34,185 bases of DNA, from NCBI GenBank assembly GCA_023247595.1, contig JAHFGF010000001.1:1-34185 (forward strand), in the 5' to 3' direction. The DNA comes from Candidatus Omnitrophota bacterium (lineage in GTDB: Bacteria > Omnitrophota > Koll11 > Zapsychrales > Fredricksoniimonadaceae). The position numbers and the translations under genes were made by a program. Under the pieces are notes generated by a model. That model saw only the letters and a program-made list of their open reading frames with translations. It was not told the origin of the DNA and did not search any database. Shown here piece after piece: positions 24,854 through 34,027 of the stretch (positions are counted from its first letter, which is position 1; each line of letters begins with the position of its first letter).

Positions 24854-25504
24854 TTGGAAATTCTTCATGGAATCGTTGATTTTATCGTTCATATTGACCA
24901 TCACATCAATTCCCTAGTCGCGCATTACGGCATTTGGAGTTACGCCATCCTCTTTGCCATTATTTTTTGTGAAACTGGCCTGGTCATAACACCATTTCTC
25001 CCTGGAGATTCTCTGTTATTTGTCATCGGCGCTCTGGCAGCCTCCGAAGGAGGGCCTTTGGAAATTAAATTGGTTCTTATACTTTTAACATCAGCCGCGA
25101 TCTTAGGAAATCTGGTTAACTATCACATCGGAAGGTTTTTGGCTCCGAAGATTTTCCGCAATGAGAATATCCGGTTTCTTAATAAAGAACATCTCAATCG
25201 CACACAAGAGTTTTTTAACAAACACGGCTCTAAAACAATTATCATGACCCGCTTTATGCCTATCCTGCGCACATGCGCTCCATTTTTAGCGGGCGTTGGA
25301 AATATGCCATACGCCAAATTCACGCTTTACAATATTGTGGGCGGAGTGGTGTGGGTGTTTCTATTCGTGCTGGCAGGATATTTCTTTGGAAAAGTGCCGT
25401 TTATTGAACACAACTTTTCTAAAGTTATTCTGGTCATCATCGTTGTTTCGCTGTTGCCTGCGATTTATGAATTCTGTATTCCTAAAAAATCCGAAAAAAA
25501 ATAA
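24854..25504 (+). CDS. DedA family membrane protein
   Basis: The frame is open from an ATG at 24803, but the better start is the TTG at 24854-24856: GAGG lies six bases upstream, and the protein then begins EILHGIVDFIVHIDHHINSL, as DedA proteins usually do. The 216-residue product has the family marks FCETGLVITPFLPGDSLLF (about residues 50-70) and the Arg/Pro/Gly-rich re-entrant segment TRFMPILRTCAPFLAGVGNM (about 132-151). It also has the NIVGGVVW helix and hydrophobic C-terminal helices. DedA proteins are inner-membrane lipid scramblase-like proteins, some of which recycle undecaprenyl phosphate. It is a single-gene unit with its own terminator. Confidence 0.93.
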   Translation: MEILHGIVDFIVHIDHHINSLVAHYGIWSYAILFAIIFCETGLVITPFLPGDSLLFVIGALAASEGGPLEIKLVLILLTSAAILGNLVNYHIGRFLAPKIFRNENIRFLNKEHLNRTQEFFNKHGSKTIIMTRFMPILRTCAPFLAGVGNMPYAKFTLYNIVGGVVWVFLFVLAGYFFGKVPFIEHNFSKVILVIIVVSLLPAIYEFCIPKKSEKK

Positions 25505-25522
25505 TCCCTGATATCAATTCGA

Positions 25523-25566
25523 ACTAAGCCTGTGGTTCTCGCATGAGACCATTGGCTTAGTTTTTA
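25523..25566 (+). terminator. Terminator of the DedA gene, overlapping the end of the P450 gene
   Basis: ACTAAGCC (25523-25530) pairs with GGCTTAGT (25554-25561), with an inner GGT.CTC/GAGACC stem and a run of T after it on the plus strand. The convergent P450 gene's stop codon lies inside the 3' arm, so it may serve both directions. Confidence 0.8.
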
Positions 25567-26897
25567 TTTCTCAAATTCAACCTCATCGGCAGGCCGTGTT
25601 TCGGGCGTAACGTATAAATGGGGTCGAGTTTCAATGGGCTTGAGGACTCATAGTGCAGTTTCCATGTCTGTCCCATAGTCGCCAGAATGAGAATTGCTTC
25701 CAGAAAAGCAAACCCCTCGCCAATGCATTGCCGAACACCGCCGCCGAAAGGAAAATAAGTAAAACTCCGCGCGGCTTTCGAACTCCATCGCTGGGGAAGA
25801 AATGTGTCCGGATCTGAAAAATACCGCGGGTCGCGGTGTGTGACATAGGTGCACACGTTAATCGAAGACCACGCGGGGATATGATAGCCGCCAATTTCCA
25901 TATCCTTCGTCGGACGCCGCGAGATAAGCCACACCGGCGGATACAGCCGCATCGTTTCAAGAAATATCTGGCGCGTAAACGTGAGGTTCTTTATATCTTC
26001 AACCGTTGGGAGTCTCGACTGCAGAACCATCTGAAGTTCGTGATGAAAATCTGCCTCGGCCTGAGGACTCTTCGAAAGAAGATACCAGGCAAAACTAAGA
26101 ACATTGGCGGTCGTTTCGTGGCCGGCGATCAGAATCGTCATGATCTCGTCGCGTATTTGCTGCAACGATAACTGTGCATTTTCCGGCTGGTCAGCCTTTG
26201 CCTTTAAAAGATACGCGATCATATCTGTTTCTGCCGATGGTTGCGACCGATGCCGATCGATTAAATCCTGGATAATTCCGTCGAGAGTTTTTAACGCCTG
26301 CCGATATCGGATGTTGCTGGGTAAAGGCAGCTTCTCCAACAATTTGTCCATATAAGGAACGCCGTTGCGGTGCGTCATTTCAACAATGACGTGAAAAGCT
26401 TCGATAATTTCCTCTTCCATCTTTGTATTAGTTGAGCCCACTAAAACTCTAAGAATGATCGCAAGCGTCAAACGTGTCATTTGCGCTGACACATCAATCG
26501 CGTCACCATCTTTCCAAGTTTTCATGATATTTTCCGTGCAGGATACTATGGTGGGCGCCCATGGGGAAATTTGCTGTTTCTGAAAAAATGGATGTAATAA
26601 ACGGCGCTGCTGGCGGTGAAGATCATTCTGGCTGACAATCAAACCTTGGTTAAGCAGGCATCGAATCGCGTAAGGAACCGACTGAAAAGCCTGACTTTCA
26701 TCGAGAGTTAGAACCTGTTTGATATGCTCTGGCTTATTAAGAAGAACATAGTGGCGGGTCCCGCCGAGCTTGATGTGAACAATGTCTCCATGCTTTGCGA
26801 TGTTTCCTTTGTAAAATTTCAAAGGATCGTGAAGGGAAAAATAAATGCCAAGGGGGAACCACGGTTTTGGACCAGGAGGAAAATTTTTATTTGTCAT
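25557..26897 (-). CDS. Cytochrome P450, tandem copy 2
   Basis: 446 residues, soluble. P450 marks: Pro-rich start FPPGPKPW, C-helix WxxxR-like segment RQQRRLLHPFFQ, I-helix oxygen-binding motif AGHETT (about residue 261), K-helix ExxR in ETMRLYPPVW, and the heme loop FPFGGGVRQCIGEGFA with the ligand cysteine near residue 390. It has no N-terminal membrane anchor. It begins 21 bp after the stop of a paralogous P450, and the shared gene order and motif spacing point to tandem duplication. No ferredoxin or reductase gene is nearby, so the electron donor is encoded elsewhere. By general resemblance it belongs with soluble bacterial P450s acting on fatty acids or terpenoids, but the substrate is unknown. 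Confidence 0.95.
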   Translation of the reverse strand: MTNKNFPPGPKPWFPLGIYFSLHDPLKFYKGNIAKHGDIVHIKLGGTRHYVLLNKPEHIKQVLTLDESQAFQSVPYAIRCLLNQGLIVSQNDLHRQQRRLLHPFFQKQQISPWAPTIVSCTENIMKTWKDGDAIDVSAQMTRLTLAIILRVLVGSTNTKMEEEIIEAFHVIVEMTHRNGVPYMDKLLEKLPLPSNIRYRQALKTLDGIIQDLIDRHRSQPSAETDMIAYLLKAKADQPENAQLSLQQIRDEIMTILIAGHETTANVLSFAWYLLSKSPQAEADFHHELQMVLQSRLPTVEDIKNLTFTRQIFLETMRLYPPVWLISRRPTKDMEIGGYHIPAWSSINVCTYVTHRDPRYFSDPDTFLPQRWSSKAARSFTYFPFGGGVRQCIGEGFAFLEAILILATMGQTWKLHYESSSPLKLDPIYTLRPKHGLPMRLNLRNKN

Positions 26898-26918
26898 GAA
26901 ATTAACAATTAGCGATCC

Positions 26919-28316
26919 TTAACCCGCCGGAACTTTAGAAAAGTTCAGATCAGCATTCTCCGCATGTTCGGAAAAAATCCGCTTTTGCATCTTCATAAGC
27001 ATGCCGAGTTTGGGACGCAGTGTAATAAGCGGTTCCAATTCCACGTTTCGGCCGGCTACCGGCAGCAATCGCCATTTTTGAGCAATGGTCGCAATTACAA
27101 GCGTTGCCTCCGTCATGGCAAAACGCTCACCGATGCATTGCCGAGAACCGCCGCCGAATGGAAAATAAGAAAATTTAGGCCTCTGTGCCGTTTCTTGAGG
27201 TGTCCAGCGCATAGGGTCGAATTTTTCAGGATCCGGAAAAAAGCGCGGATCACGATGAACAATAAAAGGAGATATGACAATAAAAGACCACGCCGGAATG
27301 GTGAAACCGCCGATCGCAAGGTCGACCGTTGGCCGTCGGGACATTGTCCAGACCGGCGGATAAAGGCGCATTGTTTCCATCAAGACCATCCGCGTGTACG
27401 TAAGCTTTGGTATATCGGCGATGGTCGGTAGCCCACCTTGAAGCACTGCGTCAATCTCTTCATGCAATTTTGCTTCGGCCTCGGGATTCAAAGACAACAA
27501 ATGCCACGCCCAGCTCAAGGCATTGCTTGTGGTTTCATATCCGGAAAGAAACATCGTCATGACTTCGTCACGGATTTGCCGGTCGGAATTGTTTTTATCA
27601 CCGCCATAAGGACACCCGTCGCTGCCTTTGAGTAAAGCGCTAATAAGATCGTCTTCCTGCAAACCTTTTTGTTTGCGCTCTTCAATCATTGCGTAAATCG
27701 CTTGATCGAGCGCCTCAAGAGCCTTGCGGTAACGAAAGTTGCTGGGCAGGGGCAATTTTTCCAAAAGCCTGTCCATAAATGGAACGCGGTTTCTCTGCGT
27801 CATTTTGATGACGACCTCAAAATTTTTGGTGATTTCCTCTTCCTGTCCTTCAATGTTAACTCCTAACAGGGTCCGAGGGACAACCGTCGAGGTCAGCCGA
27901 AGCATCTGACGGGCAACGTCAATGGTCTGGCCGGATTCCCATCCGTCGACCATTTTCTGAATATAATGCATCATCGTCGGGGTCCATTCCGCGATCACCT
28001 GCCCTTGAAAAAATGGCTGTATGACCCGGCGATTCTGGCGGTGCGTTTCCCCTTGGCTCGTCAGCAATCCATTGCCCAATAGGCATCTGGCCGCGTAAGG
28101 AAATGAACGGTACATCTGACTTTCCGTCAATACCTGCTTGATGCAATCAGGATGGCTCAAAAGATAATAATGCCGGTTAAATGCCCCCATGTGAACTATG
28201 TCGCCATAATCGCAGGCGAATTTTCGTAAACATCCGAGTGAATCGCGGTGAAGATCTAAAAAAAGTTTGATTGGGAAAAAAGATTGCGGGCCGGGTGGGT
28301 AAATTAATTTGACCAT
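26919..28316 (-). CDS. Cytochrome P450, tandem copy 1
   Basis: 465 residues, soluble. It has a PPGPQSFFPIK start, an I-helix LSGYETTSNAL (Tyr replaces the usual His or Asp-side residue in A/G-G-x-E-T-T), an ETMRLYPPVW K-helix and a heme loop FPFGGGSRQCIGERFA with the Cys ligand. It resembles the next gene along its full length and carries a 20-residue C-terminal extension after the last P450 strand. It lies 144 bp downstream of the 1406-residue coiled-coil gene on the same strand, possibly with its own weak promoter. Redox partners are not in the window. Confidence 0.95.
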   Translation of the reverse strand: MVKLIYPPGPQSFFPIKLFLDLHRDSLGCLRKFACDYGDIVHMGAFNRHYYLLSHPDCIKQVLTESQMYRSFPYAARCLLGNGLLTSQGETHRQNRRVIQPFFQGQVIAEWTPTMMHYIQKMVDGWESGQTIDVARQMLRLTSTVVPRTLLGVNIEGQEEEITKNFEVVIKMTQRNRVPFMDRLLEKLPLPSNFRYRKALEALDQAIYAMIEERKQKGLQEDDLISALLKGSDGCPYGGDKNNSDRQIRDEVMTMFLSGYETTSNALSWAWHLLSLNPEAEAKLHEEIDAVLQGGLPTIADIPKLTYTRMVLMETMRLYPPVWTMSRRPTVDLAIGGFTIPAWSFIVISPFIVHRDPRFFPDPEKFDPMRWTPQETAQRPKFSYFPFGGGSRQCIGERFAMTEATLVIATIAQKWRLLPVAGRNVELEPLITLRPKLGMLMKMQKRIFSEHAENADLNFSKVPAG

Positions 28317-28388
28317 ATTCGCAACATCATTGAGGTTTTATTTTGCTCGTATCTTTTGTGATCATTTTCTCACGCGTACTGTGCCGGC

Positions 28389-28416
28389 ATTCTACCTCAT
28401 CACTTTTCTTTTGCAA
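28389..28416 (-). promoter_or_regulatory. Possible promoter of the P450 pair
   Basis: Minus strand TTGCAA (28411-28416), 16 bp, TAGAAT (28389-28394). The match is moderate; the position between the coiled-coil stop and the P450 start is right. Confidence 0.35.
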
Positions 28417-28460
28417 AGCAATCAATTCGTCAGCACCTGCTCTGCAAGATGCTTTATTAT

Positions 28461-31400
28461 TCATTTTTTATTCTGCGATTCCTGGACGGCTTTCAGCTGC
28501 GCAGATAAATCGGCAATCTGTTTCTCGAGCGGACGAGTGGCGCTGTTGATTTTCTCTGTGAGAGTTCTATTAAATCCGTCGACCTGTCCCGTCACCTGCT
28601 GAAGTTTAATAGTCAACTGCCGCTTTTCTTCGCCGAGCTTATAAATTTCCTTTGAATAAGAATCGAGCTTACTTTTTAAAGAATTGACAACCGCTTCCTG
28701 ACCGGTACCATCTGATTTTACTGAATCCAAAGATGCGGGCGCGGCGCGATTCGAAATGGAATCAACGGTTTCCTTGAGCTTAGATGTCAAATCTTGGTTT
28801 TCAGTTTGCAAAGATTCTGTCTGTCTGGATAATTTATTGATCTCTTCTTTCAACGAGGCAATCGCTTCGTCTCTTTGGGTGATTTCCCCTTGAGTATATG
28901 AAAACTGTTTTTCTGCTGATTCAAGCGACTTTCTAATATCCTCCGTTGTTTGATTGGCCAAAACAATTTCTTTTTCTTTGTCGTGCAGATTCTTTTCAAG
29001 CAGCGTTATTTGCTGACTAATGTTCTTATGCTTTCCCTGGCCGGCATTTAATTGTTCAATTTTCTGCTCAAGCGGTTTGGTTGCCTGCTGAATTTTCGCG
29101 GGGATTGACTGGTTTAATTCCTCGAGCTTTTTGTTCAAACCATCTCTATCATTCGAAAGCTTTTGTTTTTCCTGATTTAATTGACCGAGCTCTTCTTCCT
29201 TGGTCTTTAAATTTTTCTTAAGTTCAGATAAACTTTTTTCCTTGCTGGAATCGGCCGCATTCATTTCGGCGATTTTATTTTCCAGCGGCTTTTTGGTTTC
29301 TTCAATCTTCGACGGAATCGACGCGTTTACGGCTTCGAGCTTGGATTGAGCTTCCGCGCGTTCTTTCGATAACTTTTCCTTCTCTTCTTTTAATTCCGCT
29401 AACTCGCCTGATGCCTTTTCCAATTTCTTTTTTAACTCCTCAGCCCCTTTGCCCTTACCGCCTTCGTCGGACTGCAAAGCCTTTAACTGTTTCTCCAGCT
29501 GCGCAATCTTTCCTTCCAAAGGTTCCTGAGCCGCTTTAACTTTCTGCGGAATCGACGCGGTTGCTTCGGCCAACTTGGCTTCAACGGATTTTCTCTCTTC
29601 CGTTATTTTCTTCAACTCTGCCCGTGTCTTCTCAAGCTCAGCCTGGGCCGAGCTCACATTTCCTTCTTTTTCTTTAATTCCCTTTTGCGATGAAGCTAAC
29701 TGCTCCTGCGCTCCCGCCAACGTTTGCTTGGTCTTTTCCATTTCCTCTTTGAGCGTTGCGATCATTACGTCTTTTTCTTGCGCGTTCTTGCCTGTCTTAG
29801 CTAAATCCTGCTGAAGGGCTGTCAATGTCTTCTGGTTCTCTTCTTTGCTCTTTTCCGTCACTGTCAATTGCTCTTGCGCAACCGTCAGATCTTTTTTCGC
29901 TTTGGCTGATTCTTCCTTCGCCTGCTTAATTTCTTTTTCTTTCTGATCAATATTTTTCTGTAGATCTGCCAGCGCCTGCTTTGACTTCTCAGCTTCGGTC
30001 TTTATCTGACTTGCCGCGCCGTCTTTATCTCCAGCCATTTTCTTGGCAGCGCTTAACTGCTCTTCTATCGACGTCATCGCCTGTTTCGTTTTTGTTGTTT
30101 CTTCTTTCGCCTGAAGAATTTCTTTTTCTTTTTCAGCGACGATCTTCTGTAGATCCGTTAACTTCCCGGTTAATTCTTCTGCCTTCTTAGCCTTTGCCTC
30201 ATCGCTTGCCGTTAACTGTGCGATTTTTATCTCCAACGGTTTCTTGACTTCTTCTGTCTTCGACGGGATAGACGCGTTCAAATCTTTAAATTTGGTTTCT
30301 AATTCTTCCCGTTCTTTCGATAGTTTTGCTTTCTCTTCCTTTAAACCCGCGAGTTCACCTTTGGTCTTATCCAGCGCCTGTTGTAAATTCTCAACGTCTT
30401 TTCCCTTGCCGCCTTCATTGGCCTGCAAGGCCTTTAACTGCTTCTCCAATTGCGCAATCTTTCCTTCCAAAGGCTCCTGAGCCGCTTTGACTTTTTGGGG
30501 GACCGACGCTATAAGTTCACTTAACTTAACTTCTACTTCTTTTCGCGCATCCACTGTTTTTTGCAATTCACCTTTTGTCTTTTCAAGTTCAGCCCGCGCC
30601 GCGCTGGCATTTTCCTGTTTCTCTTTAATCCCTTTTTGCGATGCGGCCAACTGTTCCTGCATTTCCGCTTTTGATTTTTTCATTTCTTCAATCATCTTAT
30701 CTTTATCAAGAAGTTTGGTCTTAGCGGATGTCAGTTCCTGCTGCAGCGCGGATAATTCCTGTTTGCTTTTCTCCGATTGCGATTTGATTTGTGCAAGCGA
30801 GCCTTCCTTATCATCCGCCATTTTCTTCAAAGCCTTCAACTGCTCTTCTGCCAATGCTAAATCCTGTTTACTCTTGACCGACTCTTTTTTTGCTTGTTCA
30901 ATTTCATTCTGGCGCTGAGCAATCGTTTTTTCTAAATCAGCAAATTTTTGTTTTGTCTTTTGAGCCTCGTCATTTATTTGACTTATAGACTTTTCTTTAT
31001 CGAGAACGGCGTTTTTCGAAACTGTTAACTGCTCCTGCATCAATGCCAATGATTGTTTTGTTTGAACAAACTCTTCTTTGTCCTGCTGAATTTTTTTCTC
31101 TTTGTCCGTCATGCTTTTTTGCAAACTCGCCAACTGCGCATTTAATTCTTCAATTTTCTTGGCTCTGGCCGCATCAGCCTCATTTAAATCCGCGATTTTC
31201 TTTTCAAACGGCTTAACAGCTTCTGAAATTTTCTGTGGCAGAGTTTTTTGAAAGGCCTCATATTTTTCATTCAATTGATTTCGCTCAGCTATTAAACTCT
31301 GCTGCTGTTCTTTGAGCTGTCCCAATTCTTTGACAGCAGTTTCTTTTTGCCCGCTCATCTCGGAAACGGCTTTTTCATTTTTTCCTATTAATTCATTCTT

Positions 31401-32681
31401 CGAAGCAACCTGTGTTTCAAGCTCTTTGATGCGCGCCAACAACGGGGACTCAGCCGCTTTTAGCTGGCCGGCAATGGATTCCTGCAAAGACGTTAACTGA
31501 GCCTTCAGCTCTTCTGTTTGCTTAAGGGTTTTTTCTTTTTCCTGATTCAAAGACTGGAGGGATTGAATATTTTTCTGATTCGTTTGTTCCGCCAGGCTAA
31601 AGGCCTGCTGTTTCTCTGATAACGATTGATTGAGCTGAGCGATTTTTTCATCCAGCGGCTTTTTAGCAGCGTCTATCTTTGCCGGCAAAGAATCCTTTAA
31701 GTTTTTAAGTTCTGCATCCGCTGCTTTTTTCTGATTAGTGCTTTCGTCCAAATCTTTACGCAGCTTTTGTGTCTGCTGGGCAAGCTCTGCGGCATCGTTT
31801 TCTTTGGTTTTAAGCAGTTGTTGTGTTTCTGTTAATTTCCGCGACCATTCAGATGATTTCTTTTCTTTGTCTTTGAGCTCTTCGGAAAGTTTGGCAATTT
31901 GGGCATCCAAAGGTTTTTTTACTTCTTCGATTTTGGATGGGATCGATTGTTCTTTTTTGGACAGCTCTGCCCGCAGTTTATCTTTTTCCTTCTGAAAAAC
32001 CTCCAAATTTTTGTTTAATTGACCTTCCTGCTCTTTAAGACGGGCAATTTCTTTTTCATTTTCCTTTGCTGCATTTTGTGATGACTGCACCTGTTGCTTA
32101 ATCTGCGCAATCACGGCATCTTTGCTCGCCTGCATTTGCGATAATTCTTCAATTTTTCTTTCGAGAGGATCCTTGGCAGCGAGGATTTTATCCGACACAG
32201 CGGCTTCCAGCGATTTTAAAGCCTTGAGCGTTTCTTCTTTGTTCGCCACGGCTTTGGATAAATCATTCTGCGCAACAATCAATTCTTTTTGTTTATCATC
32301 CAGTGATTTCTGTAAAAACTCGCCGGCGGAAATTAGTTCACTGATTCTTTTTTCAAAAGGATCTTTGAATTCCTTGAGCGCGGTAGGCATGGATTGCTTG
32401 GCCTGTGACAATTCATATTGCGCCATCTTTTTTTCTTGGGTGAGCGTTTGTATGGTTTTGTTTTGTTCATCGACCTGTTTTAGAAATGCTTTGATTTTAA
32501 CTTCTCTGCCGTCTGACAATTTTTGAACATCCGCTAACTGGCGCGCTAATTCATTGTTTTTTAATTTTTCCTGGGCGAGCGCGCTTTTAGTGGAATCCGT
32601 TTCCTGGGCAGATGCATAAAAAGCGCCAAACGATAAAAATAAAACAAGGATTAAAGTTACACGCCGATAAGGTATCTTCAT
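28461..32681 (-). CDS. Large exported coiled-coil protein (1406 residues)
   Basis: The ATG at 32679-32681 is preferred over an in-frame TTG 12 codons upstream because it directly starts a good Sec signal peptide (VTLILVLFLSFGAF then YASAQE). The rest is Lys/Glu/Gln-rich coiled coil with no other membrane segment and, as far as I could see, no cysteine. About twelve copies of a motif of the form SIPxKIxxAKKPLExKIAxL punctuate it; the Pro pair should locally kink or break the coil. A 317-codon internal tandem duplication is present. The same motif occurs in the C-terminal part of the 2587-residue protein, so the two are related. It follows CheX-like paralogue B by about 60 bp, presumably in one operon. 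Function is unknown; an elongated periplasmic or surface structure is the simplest inference. Confidence 0.88.
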   Translation of the reverse strand: MKIPYRRVTLILVLFLSFGAFYASAQETDSTKSALAQEKLKNNELARQLADVQKLSDGREVKIKAFLKQVDEQNKTIQTLTQEKKMAQYELSQAKQSMPTALKEFKDPFEKRISELISAGEFLQKSLDDKQKELIVAQNDLSKAVANKEETLKALKSLEAAVSDKILAAKDPLERKIEELSQMQASKDAVIAQIKQQVQSSQNAAKENEKEIARLKEQEGQLNKNLEVFQKEKDKLRAELSKKEQSIPSKIEEVKKPLDAQIAKLSEELKDKEKKSSEWSRKLTETQQLLKTKENDAAELAQQTQKLRKDLDESTNQKKAADAELKNLKDSLPAKIDAAKKPLDEKIAQLNQSLSEKQQAFSLAEQTNQKNIQSLQSLNQEKEKTLKQTEELKAQLTSLQESIAGQLKAAESPLLARIKELETQVASKNELIGKNEKAVSEMSGQKETAVKELGQLKEQQQSLIAERNQLNEKYEAFQKTLPQKISEAVKPFEKKIADLNEADAARAKKIEELNAQLASLQKSMTDKEKKIQQDKEEFVQTKQSLALMQEQLTVSKNAVLDKEKSISQINDEAQKTKQKFADLEKTIAQRQNEIEQAKKESVKSKQDLALAEEQLKALKKMADDKEGSLAQIKSQSEKSKQELSALQQELTSAKTKLLDKDKMIEEMKKSKAEMQEQLAASQKGIKEKQENASAARAELEKTKGELQKTVDARKEVEVKLSELIASVPQKVKAAQEPLEGKIAQLEKQLKALQANEGGKGKDVENLQQALDKTKGELAGLKEEKAKLSKEREELETKFKDLNASIPSKTEEVKKPLEIKIAQLTASDEAKAKKAEELTGKLTDLQKIVAEKEKEILQAKEETTKTKQAMTSIEEQLSAAKKMAGDKDGAASQIKTEAEKSKQALADLQKNIDQKEKEIKQAKEESAKAKKDLTVAQEQLTVTEKSKEENQKTLTALQQDLAKTGKNAQEKDVMIATLKEEMEKTKQTLAGAQEQLASSQKGIKEKEGNVSSAQAELEKTRAELKKITEERKSVEAKLAEATASIPQKVKAAQEPLEGKIAQLEKQLKALQSDEGGKGKGAEELKKKLEKASGELAELKEEKEKLSKERAEAQSKLEAVNASIPSKIEETKKPLENKIAEMNAADSSKEKSLSELKKNLKTKEEELGQLNQEKQKLSNDRDGLNKKLEELNQSIPAKIQQATKPLEQKIEQLNAGQGKHKNISQQITLLEKNLHDKEKEIVLANQTTEDIRKSLESAEKQFSYTQGEITQRDEAIASLKEEINKLSRQTESLQTENQDLTSKLKETVDSISNRAAPASLDSVKSDGTGQEAVVNSLKSKLDSYSKEIYKLGEEKRQLTIKLQQVTGQVDGFNRTLTEKINSATRPLEKQIADLSAQLKAVQESQNKK
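29250..30660 (-). repeat. 317-codon internal tandem duplication in the 1406-residue coiled-coil gene
   Basis: The 20-mer gcgcaatctttccttccaaa occurs at 29501 and 30452, exactly 951 bp (317 codons) apart. Around both sites the encoded protein is nearly the same (QKVKAAQEPLEGKIAQLEKQ, then GGKGK, then KLSKER). The unit boundaries are approximate. Confidence 0.8.
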
Positions 32682-32742
32682 AAAGATTTTTCTTTTTCGT
32701 TTATTGATTCTGCCCAAGCATGCGGGCCGTGATTAAAAAATA

Positions 32743-33321
32743 CTATCTCCTAGGAATATCCGACAAAACCACGTCGACAACAATCGCCCGGACATCCTCC
32801 AAATAAAAACTGAATTCCTGAAAAAACTTTTGATTTTTATCAAACAACCGAACGCCTGAAGACACCATATCCATATGCTTCTCCGGCGTAGCCGCATAGA
32901 GCTCTTTATAGCCGAGATTGGCAATATCCTTTTTAAATTTTTCCGCCAGTATCATGCATGCCTCTGCGCACGCATTAGCCAGATTTTCTTCGGTGATTTT
33001 TTCATTTTGACTAACACGTCCCATGGCCTTAATCAGCTGGTACGCAAGGCCTTCCCGAACATAAAGAACGAGCGTTCCGCAAACCTGATTTTTTTTGGCG
33101 TGCTCTTCGGACAAATAAAAATAGGCAACGGAAATATAAGAACGTCCGTGGAACTTCCGCAGGCCCGATGCCTCCATGCAAGCATCGTCGTTGATGATGA
33201 CCGGACTCGTTTTGACCGTCGGAGGGCTGGAGAACTCATCCTTTAAGATTTTTTTAAAATTATCATTAACCGCGCCCATCATAGCGGTAGTCATAGACTG
33301 GACATCAAACGGTTTACCCAT
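32743..33321 (-). CDS. CheX/CheC-like domain protein, paralogue B
   Basis: 192 residues, cytoplasmic by lack of a signal. Elements run as in CheX: N-terminal helix (MTTAMMGAVNDNFKKILKDE), a GTLVLYV strand with helix, a central helix ENLANACAEACMILAEKFKK, then C-terminal strands FSFYLEDVRAIVVDVVLSDI ending PRR. The central helix keeps a Glu but has Cys or Met where CheX has Asn. It is paralogous to the protein at 10686-11258. GAGG lies shortly before the ATG. It precedes the 1406-residue coiled-coil gene, whereas paralogue A follows its coiled-coil partner. The pairing is kept although the order is reversed. Confidence 0.6.
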   Translation of the reverse strand: MGKPFDVQSMTTAMMGAVNDNFKKILKDEFSSPPTVKTSPVIINDDACMEASGLRKFHGRSYISVAYFYLSEEHAKKNQVCGTLVLYVREGLAYQLIKAMGRVSQNEKITEENLANACAEACMILAEKFKKDIANLGYKELYAATPEKHMDMVSSGVRLFDKNQKFFQEFSFYLEDVRAIVVDVVLSDIPRR

Positions 33322-33943
33322 AAAACCTCAATAAGTTATAAATCCACGCGGACAATAAAAACCGTACTTCTGCAATTATTTCTAATTAAATCTTAATTAA
33401 ACGAAGCCATAATAACATCTTTATATAATTAATAACTTTCAAATTATATATATAAATGCGGCGAATAGGAAGGTCAAACAATAAAATTTTATGGGCGAGC
33501 AATCAAATCAAAAACAATGCTGTTTGTGGTTCGGGGATCATTTTTTATGATTAATTATTAGCTCTGTTTTTAATTTTCAGATTCATCCGCTTTTCTAATT
33601 GCGAAAATTTAAGAAACCAGCCTTCGAAAAACAATACTGGTATTGGAATATTAGTGAAGCCTTCCCCGCTCAAACAACTTCCTGACTCCAAAAACATTAT
33701 TCGTTCATCCGCCAACAAATCAGAATAAAAAACAATCTCAAATAGTTGATTTTAAAAATCTTAGAGCCTTAAAAGATTTTGAAAGCCTGATCCATCAAAA
33801 TAACTTTTCCAAAAAAATATTTTTACTGCTGGCTGGTTTTGAAAAAATCTTTACGTTTTCGCATTTTCATTGATCGCTCACGTCAGCTTGATTGATTTAA
33901 AAACAAAACTAATACATCAGCCTGAAATAAAAGAACAATATTC
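33322..33943. other. AT-rich stretch without a convincing gene
   Basis: About 620 bp between CheX-like paralogue B and the nuoJ promoter. I see no RNA gene, riboswitch or recognisable protein. The only coding hint is a 48-codon minus-strand frame (separate entry). Many A/T runs and short palindromes occur, none with a clear terminator form. Confidence 0.6.
33551..33697 (-). CDS. Possible 48-residue small protein or gene remnant
   Basis: ATG at 33695-33697 and TAA at 33551-33553. The peptide begins MFLESGSCLSGEGFTNIP and has an LFFEGWFLKF core and a basic tail. A weak GGA lies about 10 nt upstream. The composition is more protein-like than the surrounding frames, but nothing else supports it. 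Confidence 0.2.
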   Translation of the reverse strand: MFLESGSCLSGEGFTNIPIPVLFFEGWFLKFSQLEKRMNLKIKNRANN

Positions 33944-33971
33944 TTGACTTTGCTCGTCATGTTCATATATT
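33944..33971 (+). promoter_or_regulatory. Probable promoter of the nuoJ unit
   Basis: TTGACT (33944-33949), a 16-bp spacer and TATATT (33966-33971) on the plus strand, about 57 bp before the nuoJ ATG. It suggests that nuoJ starts a transcription unit. Confidence 0.55.
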
Positions 33972-34027
33972 AGTTATATAAAAATTTATTTTTAAAAAAT
34001 ATCGATCATCTATTCCCTAAAAATCTC

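Noticed and set aside
29575..32526. Plus-strand open frames opposite the 1406-residue coiled-coil gene
   Set aside because: Same reason: antisense shadows of a Lys/Glu-rich repeat gene.
33440..33560. Cyclic-di-GMP or other riboswitch in the AT-rich gap
   Set aside because: No conserved core motif or stable multi-stem fold was recognisable.
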